Below, piece by piece: positions 33,836 through 45,590 of a stretch of DNA of 64,000 nucleotides. The translations under genes were made by a program, and so were the position numbers. The notes under the pieces were generated by a model. That model ran no database searches. It was not told where the DNA came from and saw only the letters and a list, made by a program, of their open reading frames with translations. Numbering within the stretch: position 1 is the stretch's first letter; each line of letters begins with the position of its first letter. Location: assembly GCF_030272615.1 (NCBI RefSeq), contig NC_081406.1, positions 168,414,361-168,478,360 on the forward strand, read 5' to 3'. Origin of the DNA: Cryptomeria japonica. Taxonomy: Eukaryota > Streptophyta > Pinopsida > Cupressales > Cupressaceae.

Positions 33836-36635
33836 CTTTGCCATACTGATTTGTAGGAAGTTTAACTTGCGGTATATCAGTGGTGATGGGATCTTTATAG
33901 ATCTAGTCTGCTAAGTCCTCATCTTGGGTTTCTTCTTCTTGACTCTTTCCAAGGATGAAAGGTGTCAAAGCACATGCTAGCGTGATTAGTGGTTGTTGGA
34001 GTAACTGATGTGGTTTACCATGTGTTCTAGGAGAAGTGGGCGTTTGTTCCACACAAAAGAGTTGACTCAAGTTGTATTCCCTAGGACCTTCCTCTGCTAT
34101 CTTCATCTTAAGCTTTTCTTGCTTGGGTATAGTGGTGTTTGAACTGGCAAGAGAGGCGGGACTTATATATGATGTGGAGGAAATGGCTTCTCTATTATTA
34201 GGAACAGTAATCTCTAGTTGATGACTGATATTATGACAATATGCAAAGGGATTTGCATCGCCCAGGATTGTGATCTCTACACCATTATGTGGGAACTTGA
34301 TACATTGATGGTAGGTAGATGGAATGGCTTGCATGGCATGTATCCAAGGTCTTCCTAACAATAGATTGTATGGTAGAGGAAGGTCCAGAACCTGACAGAT
34401 GATGTGCTTTACCACAGGGCCCACTCGGATTGGTAGTACCATAGCTCCTTTGGATGAACGCTCTGCATCGTCATAGGCTTTGATTGTGATCTTCTTACGG
34501 GGATCCATTGATTCTACCGCATAGCCTAATGCTGTGACCAACTGTAGTGTACAAATATTCAGGCCTGCTCCATTATCAATCAAGACTCGCTTGATCCTAT
34601 GCTGGTTGATAAAGCCTTCAATGTGTAGCGAAGCATTTTGAGGTTGCTGGAAGGAAGAGTTGTCACTTTCGGAAAAAGTGAGACAAGGTGATGACTTTAG
34701 ACTTCCAACCATGGCTTGAAATTGGTCAGTATTCAGGTTTACAGGGACTGACGCCTCTTGGAGTGCTTGATCCAAGATAGTTTTATGAGATGGCGATAGA
34801 TGCAAAAGCTCTAAAATGGATATAAGCGCAGGGGTTTTGTCTAATTGTTCCACAAGATTGTACTACTTTGGGATGGAGGTGGTGCCTTGTGGAGCTGCCT
34901 TTATGGTAACTTTGCCGCGACACGTAACAACATTGCAATTTGAGTTGGGATTTTTGAAGGTTATAGTTGCAACTTGTTCATTGGCATCATATAGATGATT
35001 TACAGTGTAATTATACGCAGCCTGTGTATAATCAGTGGTATCAGTGCCTCGCCTAAAAGTGGAAGGACCCCTTTGATCTTGTGATGGGAGTGGATTTTTG
35101 AACATCAGATGATCATTATTTGTTGTTTTTGGGTCATGTCCTTCAATTTCAATTTCTCCTCGATCAATAAGATCCTGAATGAGATCTTTCAAGCGGCGAC
35201 AATTACTTGTCTTGTGTCCTCTTCCTTGATGGAATTCACAGTGTTCAGTATCTCTCCACCATGTCGGTTTGACCTGAGGCTCATAGTTTGATAGTTTAGG
35301 TAGAGTGACCAAATTTTGAGAAATGAGTTGTCGCAATACTGTTTCAATGGGTTCCCCTAAGGGAGTGTATGTTCATTTATATTTTTGCTGACGAGGTCTT
35401 GGTTCATCATGAGATGTGATGTGACCTTGATTTGAAGGAACATTTGTGTTGTTCTAAGGTGGACGATTCTATCCTGCAAACTGAACCACAAGTTGTGCAT
35501 TTTGGATAGTCCGGGCATCCACAACCCCATCATTGACGATATTCTTGTTTTTATTCCAGAAGTTTGGTTTATCGCTATTGAAGCGTGGACGAGGACCATC
35601 TTTTGGTTCATTAAAGATTTTGAGGAGTCCTTTCTTGATGAGTGCCCTTTCACATTTCAAACCCTTGGTGATCATATCATTAAAAGAGTCTGTGTCTTTA
35701 ACATCTAGGTGAAATTCCATTTCTTCGTTTAAGTTGGAAATGAATATTTCCACTAGTTCGCGTTCAGGTAACTGAAGAGAACATCTGCTAGACATTTGGT
35801 GCCATCATTGCAGGAATACTGAGAATAGTTCACCTGGTTTTTGTTTAGTGTTGCATAGATCAGCCATGGTGATCTCGCGTTCAATGTTATGAGAGTAATG
35901 AGCGAGGAATTTTTGGATAAGTTCCTCAAATGTTCTAATGCCACTTGGTAGTCGAGAAAACCATGATGTGGTTGTTCCTCCCAAGCTTTGGGGAAAAAGG
36001 CGCATTAGGTATGTGTCTTCATATGCTACTTCGAGACAAGCGGAATGAAATTCTCGGACATGATCGCGGGGATCCCACTTTCCTCTATATTTTTCAAATT
36101 TGGGAGTTTCGAATCCTCATGGAAATGGTGGCATGTAAAGATTCCTATCAAAAGGATAGGGACAAATGTCATTGAGTGAGAATTGGTTAGTCTTGACACC
36201 ACTATGAAGCTGTTGGGAAAGATTCTCGACTTGTTGCCGCAACATCTCCATTTCATTTGGAGGAGGAGGTGGTGGGTTACCTCAAGGAATGTTATATCTG
36301 ATGGGATCTCTACCTCTTTCCTCTTCATGGTGACTTTGTCTTTCTGATGCTTGTCTTAATTGGGCAAGATCAAAGTCAGAGGGGAGTTTTGCTCCTTCTT
36401 GAGCGAGTCTTAAGAAGTGAGCATCCGCATTGCTCTTGAGTATTTCGTCAAAAAGTCTGTTAAAGAGAGGGTTATGCTGAGCCCTTTCTATTGTTGCAGG
36501 AGTGGGAGTACTTGGGTTTTCGTCATCTACATTTCCTCCAAATGCTGCTTGAAATTCATTGAGATTTTCTTCTTCTTCTTCTTCTTCTTCCCTTTCTATT
36601 TCTCGTTGCTTGGATTGTGATCGGGTTTGGGCCAT
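33836..36635 (-). pseudogene. gag-pro: G2 gag and protease, broken
   Basis: Start ATG at 36633-36635 (MAQTRSQSKQRE), then an acidic Glu run and capsid (PTPATIERAQHNPLFNRLF ... SLGGTTTSWFSRLPSG). Nucleocapsid text follows (35795-35469), the zinc-knuckle variant CEFHQGRGHK (about 35250) and the protease with LIDNGAGLN, followed by the intact IRVGP that is broken in G1. The frame 34853-33903 ends LAD, where TAG replaces the Trp seen in G1. Useful as the comparison that reveals which codons mutated in G1. Confidence 0.86.
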
Positions 36636-39333
36636 TTTGTTTATAAGCTTTTGTTGAAGTTGTGTGAAAATGATGATGAGTTTTTGATGAAATGAGAGAT
36701 TGATGGTTGGTGAATTGTGTTGCACATGGATCTCTAGCACCTTTAAGGTGGATGTAACCGAAATTCCTTCTTTGAATTGCTTGTTTGTTTGATAAGTTTT
36801 GATGTGATAAGGTGTAGAGAAATCTGAGATGTGTTACAGATTTAACTACCTAGTAATGAGAGGATTCACTCATGAACTAGTTTTAACCTGCGTAGATGTG
36901 TCTCTTAGGATTAGCTTATCCTAGATGTAGAAACAATCTAAAAAGTGATGTGATGTGTTTGATTTCAAGCAATATCTAAAAGAGAACTTGGGACAAGAAC
37001 CTCTTAATGTTTTGAGAGTTGGGATGGATTGATGATGAAGTGATGATGTATGAGTGAGATGATGGATGAAAATGTTTTCAACTTCAATAAAAATTTTGTA
37101 TTACAAATGGGACAAACTCTATCTCTTCCCTTTCGGGTGTTGGTGGTATTTCTTGAATTATGTTGTATGTGATACAGATGTTTGGGAAGAAGTTTGGATT
37201 AATCTTTCCTCCTTGGTTTTTGTGATAACTCAGAGCTCTATATTGCATAAAAGCTCTGTGGTTCAATGATTCGGAATCAAATTCATTTGTTTTTCTTTGA
37301 AGGTAGAGATGCATGTGACGCAAAAAGACTCTATGTGAGACAAAGATTTGTCTATTTATATAGAAGAATTTCCTCCTTTTGATCAAAGCCTTTGAGCTCA
37401 ATGGTCTTCTTTTCAAGTTGATATTCTGATGATGCTTCTTCTTTCGCAAGATGTGAAGAATGGTCATAAAATTTGACTCTTTGTTTTTTGTACCTTGTTT
37501 TTGATGTTTTTGGTTGGATGAATACTTTGTTTTTGGGAAGTGATTTTCTGATTTTTCTTTGACAAGAAAACAAAGCAAGCACACAAACACAAGAATGTTG
37601 CCCCAAAGGCACAAATGAGTATGGGTCTAGATCAACCCAATCCTTGGACTTTTATATAACCCTTCCTTTAGATGTATTTTAAGGTGTATTTCCAAAGCCT
37701 AAAGTCGGCTCAATTTGCACTTGGTCTTGACTAAAACGAACACACTTCAAACACTTTTTATCCCTAAGGTCAAATGGCCAGTTGTGATAAATTTAGCCCA
37801 CATCTTGATATTTCTTCGACTTTGGTACTACATACCTTATGAATCCCACCTTGGTAGGTAAGGATGTGATATACTAAGTCTTGCACAAGCATAACAAATA
37901 GATGATCCCTATGATGGGGGAGTCACCACTTTTATCAAGCCACAAGTGACTTTTCAAAAAACTATGTTTCTACTCAAGGAAATATGTATGGTGAGTATCT
38001 TGGGAGCAAAACCATCTATGCTCTTTCACTAAATTATATTGCAAATATCCTCTATCAATAGAATGGGTGGGCTACTACTTAAAGGTGTTTAGTCATGTTC
38101 GATGTTTTTGGACATAAGTTCATTCTGCAGTGACTCACTTAAGAGCCTTGTAACTAGTGGTGGGGCCCATTTGTCCTTTTGACCAGTTACACTGTAGGAA
38201 CAGCTATACCCAAGGCTACAGCTTTCGCTCACACCTGATTTCTATAGCGGCTTGAAGGATTTACCACTCGAGGTCGTTCCCAAGAGTATCGATCCCTTGG
38301 CAAGCCTCTTTTAAAAAGATAAAATTTGAGTGTTACCAACACTTTTCTCTTGCACCTAGGACCACGAAAGCCAAGGGAGAGGATAGTGTGTGTTAGAGGT
38401 AGGACCACTCGACTGACTTTTTGCACAAGTGTGCCAAGTACGAAAGACACTTGTTCTTTTTAATCCACCATTACAAATGTGATCTAACTATTTGGAGATG
38501 TTGCTCCAACAGCCATGGTGTTCTTTTTAACTTCAAAGGCAATGTGTTTTGTAACCTAGAATTCGGAAATCCTGGTCAACTTAATGAAAAACACATTTGC
38601 TTGAAGTAAAATTTGTTTTTGCAAAAATCAAAACAAGTGGATTGTTCTTTTTATTTGCCCAAAAATTGAAGTGTGGCTTGTGATTTTTAAGTTTGATGTA
38701 AGAAAGAAAATTTGTTTTGTTGATTTTAAGCACCAAAACAAAATGTATCCCTAACTTGCAATGAAAGCAAAATTTTGAAGTTTGTTTTTTTTTTACTTTG
38801 CAATAAAGAAAGATGAATTTTCTTTTTAAGCACCAAAAACAAGTTTGAGGTTCATTTTATGCACTCTAAAATAAAATGTGAGGTTTATTTTAACTTGTGC
38901 AAGAAGGAAAAATGGATTCTTTTTAACCAACTTTTGTTGAAAGAAAGTAAAAAAGAAACTTTTAAAGCATTTAAACTAACTCCTTCCCCTGCACAAAAAG
39001 ATTAGAAGCTGCATAAAAGACAATTAGTTAGAAAAATCCGCATGTTTTGGTGGGCTTCTACAAGCCTAATTTTTTTTTTTTTGGTTACAAGGTGATTTGT
39101 ACAACGTTTTGTTACAATAGCGCTAGTCTGCATTTGAACAGAGGCGCTATTTAACACAAACGCGCTAAAAGAAAGGGAAAGACAAGAGAAGGCAAAAGCA
39201 CTGAAAGAGGGTGAATAGCGCCAAAACAATGTCAAACGCGCCAAAACAATGTCAAAAGCGCAACCTGTGTGACATTTTCAACATTCAAACATGTTATTGG
39301 TTAAAAAAAAAAGTTGATCTTTTTTGTGTTGGG
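36636..39333 (-). other. G2 leader
   Basis: Parallels the G1 leader. It holds the 176-codon unrecognised frame at 37614-37084 and the inverted repeat near 38150-38190 (GTAACTAG / CCAGTTAC, one arm mutated). About seven weakened iterons lie at 39115-39262 (CAATAGCGCTA, GAATAGCGCCA, CAAAAGCGCAA). No gene is called. Confidence 0.6.
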
Positions 39334-39352
39334 ATTCACGTTAGGTTCACCA
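39334..39352 (-). other. G2 primer binding site (tRNA-Trp type)
   Basis: On the + strand ATTCACGTTAGGTTCACCA, two bases from the LTR. It differs from the G1 site at two adjacent positions (CG to TA). Upstream similarity to the tRNA 3' half is weak but traceable (TTGATC, TGTTGGGATTC). Confidence 0.75.
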
Positions 39353-39354
39353 AA

Positions 39355-41039
39355 TGATGCTCTGCAAAAAGGATTAGAAAATCTGTTTGATGGTAACACA
39401 CACAAGAGCACAAGAAACAAACGTTAGTGTTAGCAACAAAAGATTATCCTAAACAGGCATATCAAGAGAGATATTAAGCATGAAATAGAAAGCATATAAA
39501 CATAGAATAAAATAGCTAATCAAGATGCTCATAGTTGTTCCTCCCTTGTTCCTCTCCTCTCCAAGTCCCAAATGAGTGTAGCTCTTAGCTTTTAGCACTA
39601 GCCATGGATGCCATATGGAGATTCAAGATGGTTGAATATGATAAGCAAATGCTATGCAAGTGTAGACAATGATGCTATGAAAAAGCTCTATGCTAATACC
39701 TGTATAACAACAATACTCTAATGCTTCCTTTTTTTGCTTGAGGAGAAGGGTTCTATTTATAGAAGAAATGGGGAAATGAAGGGTTAAGATTGAGTAATCT
39801 TAACAATTGTTAGGATTGAAAGATATTCAATCCATGTGAGACTTTCAACCCAATCCCATGTTGACAAGTGTCACCATGAGGAGGCTTGAGAGGAGAGATA
39901 AGGAGCATTAAATGCTTGAGGGGACATGATGGTTACCCTAGTCAAAGAAATAAATGCTTTGAAGAGACACATGGGTTACATGAGGGTTAAGTTAGGGGTC
40001 AAAGTCCTTAACCATGGGTGCAAGTGGAATTAACCATTAATGGTCATGTAAGAGCCATAAGTGGTTTGGAAGACTTTAGAGGTTAATTTGTTGAACACAC
40101 AAAGCATTAATTGCTTTTCAAAGACTTTGGAGTCTTTGAGAAGTGACTCCAATTTACTTAGGAATGTGACAATATTTAGGGGATGGATTAGGTTAATTAG
40201 GAAGGGTTTAGAAGAATCTAGAAGGGGTTCAGGCATGCAAGTGGATTTTGTAGGAAAATGTAAGTGGGAGGAATTTTGGTCTTTTCAATTAAAATAAAAT
40301 CATTTATTTCAATTAAATGGTGTACTTCGCATTTAGATAAATATTCAAATAAATATTAATTTATTTAAATGAGAAAAAGGAAGATAAAGCATTAAAATGC
40401 TTGAAGACTTTGAGGGAACCATTAAAGGCTTGAAGACTTTAAGGAAAACCACTAAAGTCTTAAGAAGACTTTAAGGGAAGCCATTAAGTTTGAAGACTTT
40501 AAAGCCATCAAGTTTGAAGACTTTAAGGGAAACCATTAAAGGCTTAAGAAGACTATAGAAGGAAGCCATCAAGTTTGAAAACTTTAAAGCCATCAAGTTT
40601 TGAAGACTTTAAGGGAAACCATTAAAGGTTTCAAGTGGGTGAGGATAAATAGGATTTTAAATAAATAATTTATTTAAAATAGTTGTGCAACTTGCATTTG
40701 TAGGAAAATGCAAGTGGGTGGAGGATAAAGGTGATTTAAATAAATGTTAATTTATTTAAATGTGAGAGGCGGGATTTTGGGGGATTTAAATAAATACTAA
40801 TTTATTTAAATGTGAGAGAAGATTTAATTAAACAAATATGATTTATTTATTTAATTAATGGTCTGAATTTGGTTAAGTGAATTAAATCAAATAAATTGAA
40901 TAATTTATTTAATTAATAGGAGAAGAGGGTTAAGATGAATTAATTAAATATTAATTTAATTAATTATTAATTGATGGTTAAATAATCAAATAAATATTAA
41001 ATATTCATTTAATTAAGTGGACAGATTTATGTGATTACA
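39355..41039 (-). repeat. G2 5' LTR (type B, 1685 bp)
   Basis: Same length and about 98% identical to 6682-8366. TATA box on the - strand at 39754-39761; hairpin and degenerate repeats as in the other copy. Followed on the right by TTATC at 41040-41044 and the H protease active site, the same insertion point as the solo LTR. Confidence 0.9.
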
Positions 41040-42856
41040 TTATCAGATGCACCTGAATCTATAATACAATTTTTTAACTTATGACCATTTATGAACAATG
41101 ATATGCAAAAGGGTTCAGGTTTTTGACTCAAGGGTAGAAAAAGAATCATCTGTTTGGAGAGCAATTATTTTAGGCACCTTTTCATAAGCAACAGGGTGAA
41201 TTGATTCATCACTATGTGTAGGCAATGTGGCATTTACTGACTGTTGTGTTCCATTAGCTTGTAGTACATTATTTTCTTTTACAAACTGAATGAGCCTATC
41301 TAGCTCTTTGGGGTTTAGCTTAAGGTACTAGGCAGGTGTAATTTGAATTTGACAAGATTTCCAAAATTCTACAATATGAAATGAACTTTCCTTTTCAACA
41401 GACCTTAACAATGGAGACTCTTGCAATTTTTAATCATTGTTATGAAATTTTGAAACAATCTCCTTAGCTTTGAAATTCATAGTAGAAGATGAAGAGGCAC
41501 CTTGAGGTTTCACATTTTATTGATTTCTTGTGAGCACAACACATGAAGGGACTTCTAAAGTAACCAAAATATCACCCCCTCTTTCTAAATCTGACTTGTA
41601 CTCTAGGAAGTGGATTTCGGAGTCTCTATATTTCTTTAAAGATTCTTCTTCACTCCACTCATTTGGGGTATCTTTAAAGCTCATCAATTATGCATAATGC
41701 ACCATCTCAGGATAGGAACTACCCTCATGTTCATCAGTGAGATGAAAAACACACATACTCCCTTTAGGTGGCGGTGCCTCAATTGCCAATCTCTTTTGAG
41801 CAAGGGTAATTGCAAAGTCTTGTTCCCAAAGCCTAAAGACTGATTTGTATTTATTCTAGGTACATCTTGATAGGGAGATGAGTATGATGTTCTGGCTTTA
41901 GGTAATTGTCTTTTAAGGGTAATCACATCATTCATCAGTCTCTGGATCACAGGGTTAGAAGAAGTAGAAGGTTGGGCAATGGGAGTCTGTACTTCTCTTT
42001 TCCATTTACCTGCCATGATTAAATCATCTGCCAACTCAATGGCAAGAGTTTTGGCAACACTTAAATTTGCAACTCTTTTCTTGTGGATTAGGAAACCTAT
42101 TTCTAAAGGCATAGAATTTATAAAAATACACTTCAAATTATCATTTGAGGGTTTTTGATTGACTAGAATTTTATGCACAATTTTATCAAATGTTGCTACA
42201 ATGTCCCTCATTGATTTCGGAATCTCTTTCTTTAACTGGGCCAATTGAGCCAAGAGAGAGTGTTCATATTCAGCCACTTTGAATCTTGCCTCAAACCTAG
42301 TTTTTAAATCCTTCCAATTTGTTATCATATTGTTCAGTAAGTGATAGAACCAATCTGTTGCTACTCTAGTTAGTGTTTGAACAAGCAATCTTACAACAAC
42401 ATCCTCATGTTGAACAACTATTATCCCACAAGCCACATTGAATGAATTCAAGTGCTCATCAATAGTGATTTTCCCATCCCCACTGAACTTTGGTAAGTGA
42501 TCTCTAGCACCTTTGGGTAAGGGGTTCAAATTTAATCCTAAGTTCAGTGGACCTATAGTAGCCCCCCAAGGATTATTTTTTGCCACTGGAAAGATTATAT
42601 TGAGCAGAGTCGAGTTGATTATATTTCATAAAGTAATACCATGCAAGGTTAGAGCTTGAGAAACTGAGGACATAGGAGATGATGAGGACGGGGAAGGAGG
42701 CCTACTTCTTGCTTGTCTTTGAGGTGAAAAAGTGGATTGAAAATTGAGGTTTTGTAACTCTTGAAAAACATAATCAACTATCCCCACCCTTCTTTGGGAC
42801 CTTGTATATCTCTTTGACTCTAGTCTTGCAACTAGGCAACCAGTATTATGATTCAA
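41040..42856 (-). pseudogene. gag: Element H gag and start of protease, second copy
   Basis: Gag starts at about 42856 (MNHNTGCLVARLESK). One in-frame TGA at about 42623 precedes capsid text in the same frame (LPKFSGDGKITIDEHLNSF, ATDWFYHLLNNMITNWKDL). It continues to about 41820, where two bases are missing relative to the copy at 27146-28390, then through the spacer to the protease IIDSGAS at 41050-41075. This copy has no G1 inside and so preserves the pre-insertion site TTAAC at 41074-41078. Capsid protein of a Tat-related Ty3 element; inactive. Confidence 0.85.
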
Positions 42857-42857
42857 C

Positions 42858-42875
42858 TCCCCAACAGAGTTGCCA
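42858..42875 (-). other. Primer-binding-site relic of element H
   Basis: On the - strand TGGCAACTCTGTTGGGGA. It resembles the tRNA-Asp type site used by many Athila/Tat elements but with several mismatches, mainly where CG pairs would be. It lies six bases from CCAACA, a plausible LTR end. Confidence 0.45.
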
Positions 42876-42881
42876 AAAATC

Positions 42882-43720
42882 TGTTGGAAAATAGATTTAT
42901 CCCTTGCCTGAAATTGTAATATTTGTTCTCTCTGAACAAAAATATAACTCTTGTATGCCCCTTTATGAAAGGAAACAAATTACCAACAGTTGGATGAATT
43001 AATTAAAATCTATCCTCTGCATTAGAGGGAAACTCCCCATATGATTTGCAATGAATTTAATACACAAATCAAATGTTGACACTTTTTACCAGAATGCATG
43101 GAAAGGATTTAGCATTCATCCATCAACACAAATGAATTCCTTCAAAATGAAACAAAGAAAATATTCTAAAGATTAAATAAGAGCTCACAAACTCTGATTC
43201 ACACACATGTTCACTTTATAAATTCATAGCATAGAAAATGCACAACAGTATTGATGTCTAATCGATACTCTCTCATGCCTCACAAGACAAGGGGGGTCAA
43301 CACAACCCAATCCACAATGAATCTGCTAACAATTAATGGTAACCATAAATTCAAAAAAAACATAGGAATAATTGATCATAAAATGATATCATGCCCATAG
43401 AAGATTTCTCAAGAAAGATTGCTAATCTTTAAACACACAGATTCAAAGACTGCACACCATAACATTTTATTGACAAATCCGTCATTCCAGTTTAAAGAAA
43501 TTCATAAAATAATGGATATTGTCTACTGCTCGACAAATCACAGTTTTCAGACCCTAACATAAACAAGCTTTCCAGCTTAAGTAGCCTCCAGGATCATAGT
43601 TTTTACATAAAAAATTTAAACTTTAATTTAACCAAAGGTTAAAGAAACCTTTTGCTACAACACAAAAGAAAAAATAAAACAACAACCACTATGAGGCTGA
43701 CAACTCATTCTTGGATTAAT
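42882..43720 (-). repeat. LTR-like segment next to the H primer site; outer end unknown
   Basis: Begins TGTTGGAAAATAG immediately beyond the primer-site relic, so it should be the 5' LTR of H. No second copy is in view and no polypurine tract marks the far end. The right boundary is only where the next reading frame ends. No gene seen. Confidence 0.4.
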
Positions 43721-43721
43721 C

Positions 43722-45590
43722 ATGATTCCACTATGGCAGAAGAAGTTACTAATCTATCCTGCTTTGTTGTAGAACCATACATTCCACACCATTCCAAGTG
43801 TGTCGCTGAGAAGTTCAGGATGACCTGATAATAAGGAAGTCTGATGTGCTGAATTCTTTGCTTCCACACCTCCTTGTCCATGTTCACTTGTGCCACGCTT
43901 TCCTTGTATGCCTCCAAATGATCAGAAAAGACCGTGAGCATTGATTCAATCCTAGCCAACTTTGAGAAGTCATCTGTGGTCAAGGATTTTGTCATCTGGA
44001 TGAATTGTACTCTTTCCTAAAAGATTTTCATCATATCTGCGACTGCTTCAATTGTCTTAGCATCATCTTTCTTGAGTTGGATATCAATGCACTTGAGATC
44101 CTTCTGCATTGTATCAATTAAGTCTGTCAATCCTCTAAGCAATTTAGTGTACTCTTCATGGACCTATTTAATGATTGAGTTACACCACTCCACATTCTTC
44201 TTTGATACATACAATATATTATCATTTAGACTTTCTACTAGTTTTTTGGCTAAGAACTTCATCACTCCACATTTCTATCTATCGTTCATCTATGCAAGGA
44301 CTTCCACCCATTTGATCCTTTCTTTCTCCCAAACCATAGTCTCTAGCTCCAATTCCTTGCTCACAATCTCGACATCCTTATAAACCTTTAGTAGATTAAC
44401 GATGCAGTCTTATCCCTATTGCATTATAAGATCCAACCATTTATTGAGCATCTCCGTGACTATTTTGTTCCTTTGAACCTGGTCCAACATTTTCTGATTG
44501 GTCAGAGATTTGGGATCAAATGATACTGGTATCTATGACAAAGGTTGGGGATTTCAATTATAGATGACATTTATATACTCAACCATCTAAGTGATGACTT
44601 GATTTGATTCCCTTGTATCTTTATCATCTTTTCATGCTCTAGAAATTATCTTTTTTGTGGATGACTCCAAATGCTTAACATCTACAACACGTGAAGCAAC
44701 TCCCAGGTCTATCTTTTCAACTATAAAGTCCTCCTCAGTAGTTTTATCTGCATCTCTCTTTGGAATTGGTTTGGCTATCTCAGTCATCCAGTGACCTGTT
44801 GCTTCATTGACTTCAAGGATTGTCTGAGTCTTGAGTTTTTTAATCTTTGATGCCTTTCCCAAACATTTGTTGACCATGTCTTCCATAGGGATTGTAATTG
44901 GTACTACACTTTGTTTCTTTCCAACAATTTCCAACCATCATGATGTATTCACAGGCTCTTTAGGTGGAGGAGTTGTCTATATATCCAGTGAATTGACAAT
45001 AACCAGGGCATTCATGGGGTCTTTCTTTCTCTCCACTTCTTTAGCCATGTCCATTTCCTGCATCATAGGTTCATCCAAATCTTGTTGATCAATTCTTACC
45101 TCTATCTCTTCACTAGGGTCTAGGTCCACAACAGTCTATTTTAAAATGGGCTCTCTACTCTTTTTCTTACTTTTGGACCAAGTTACTCGAGTGGTTGTGG
45201 AACTTGATGGTGACCTCTTTGATCTCCTAGGTTGGATTTTCTCAACAATAGGCCTTGAAACACCTGTTACCACCATGAAAACTAGAAACCTTCTTAGGAA
45301 ATCAAAGCTGATTTTACCTTCGGTGCCTCCAATTTGCTCAAGTATAGTAGCTACAACCCTTACAAACTATGGAAATGAATTCATACATTCCTTTTGAATA
45401 GATGGGAAAATATCAAGAAAGCCACACACGCTTCATAATGATTCACTTAAGCATGCAAAGTAATAGTGAAATGACTAAAACTATGACACTTTCTTAATTA
45501 CCCATCACTTCCGCACAAATATTTGATGCGCTCATGATTACTTTCCATATCTAGAATTTTAAACTGTGGAATACTGGGAATATTCCTTCT
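43722..45590 (-). pseudogene. Long unrecognised reading frame, decayed, with coiled-coil character
   Basis: Reading right to left, one frame stays interpretable for about 600 codons with stops but no obvious frameshift. It passes through FHYYFACLSESL, ILEQIGGTEGKISFDFLRRF, a basic stretch RRSKRSPSSS, KVYKDVEIVSKELELE and VFSDHLEAYKESVAQ, to the end at 43722. Most of the stops are TAG, some TGA, as if CAG and CGA codons had mutated. The C-terminal half is rich in Lys, Glu, Leu and Met, suggesting coiled coil. I recognise no family. Its position before an LTR-like segment suggests an extra gene in the 3' region of a Ty3 element, but this is inference; it could also be a decayed host gene. Confidence 0.5.

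Larger units (their letters stand above)
28391..41039 (-). mobile_element. G2: truncated Tat-type Ty3/gypsy element with type B 5' LTR
   Basis: Parallels G1 from its 3' non-coding region (equivalent of 14594) through integrase, RT, protease, gag, leader and PBS to a 5' LTR at 39355-41039. The part that would hold the antisense PMD gene, PPT and 3' LTR is missing at the junction near 28390. The internal sequence is close to G1, but the LTR belongs to a different type. It is more decayed than G1, with many frameshifts in RT. Its 3' LTR may be the one now at 6682-8366. Confidence 0.88.

Noticed and set aside
42882-43720. Confident 5' LTR of H with both ends
   Set aside because: Only the inner end is supported; no partner LTR or PPT found, so it is listed with low confidence and no outer boundary.
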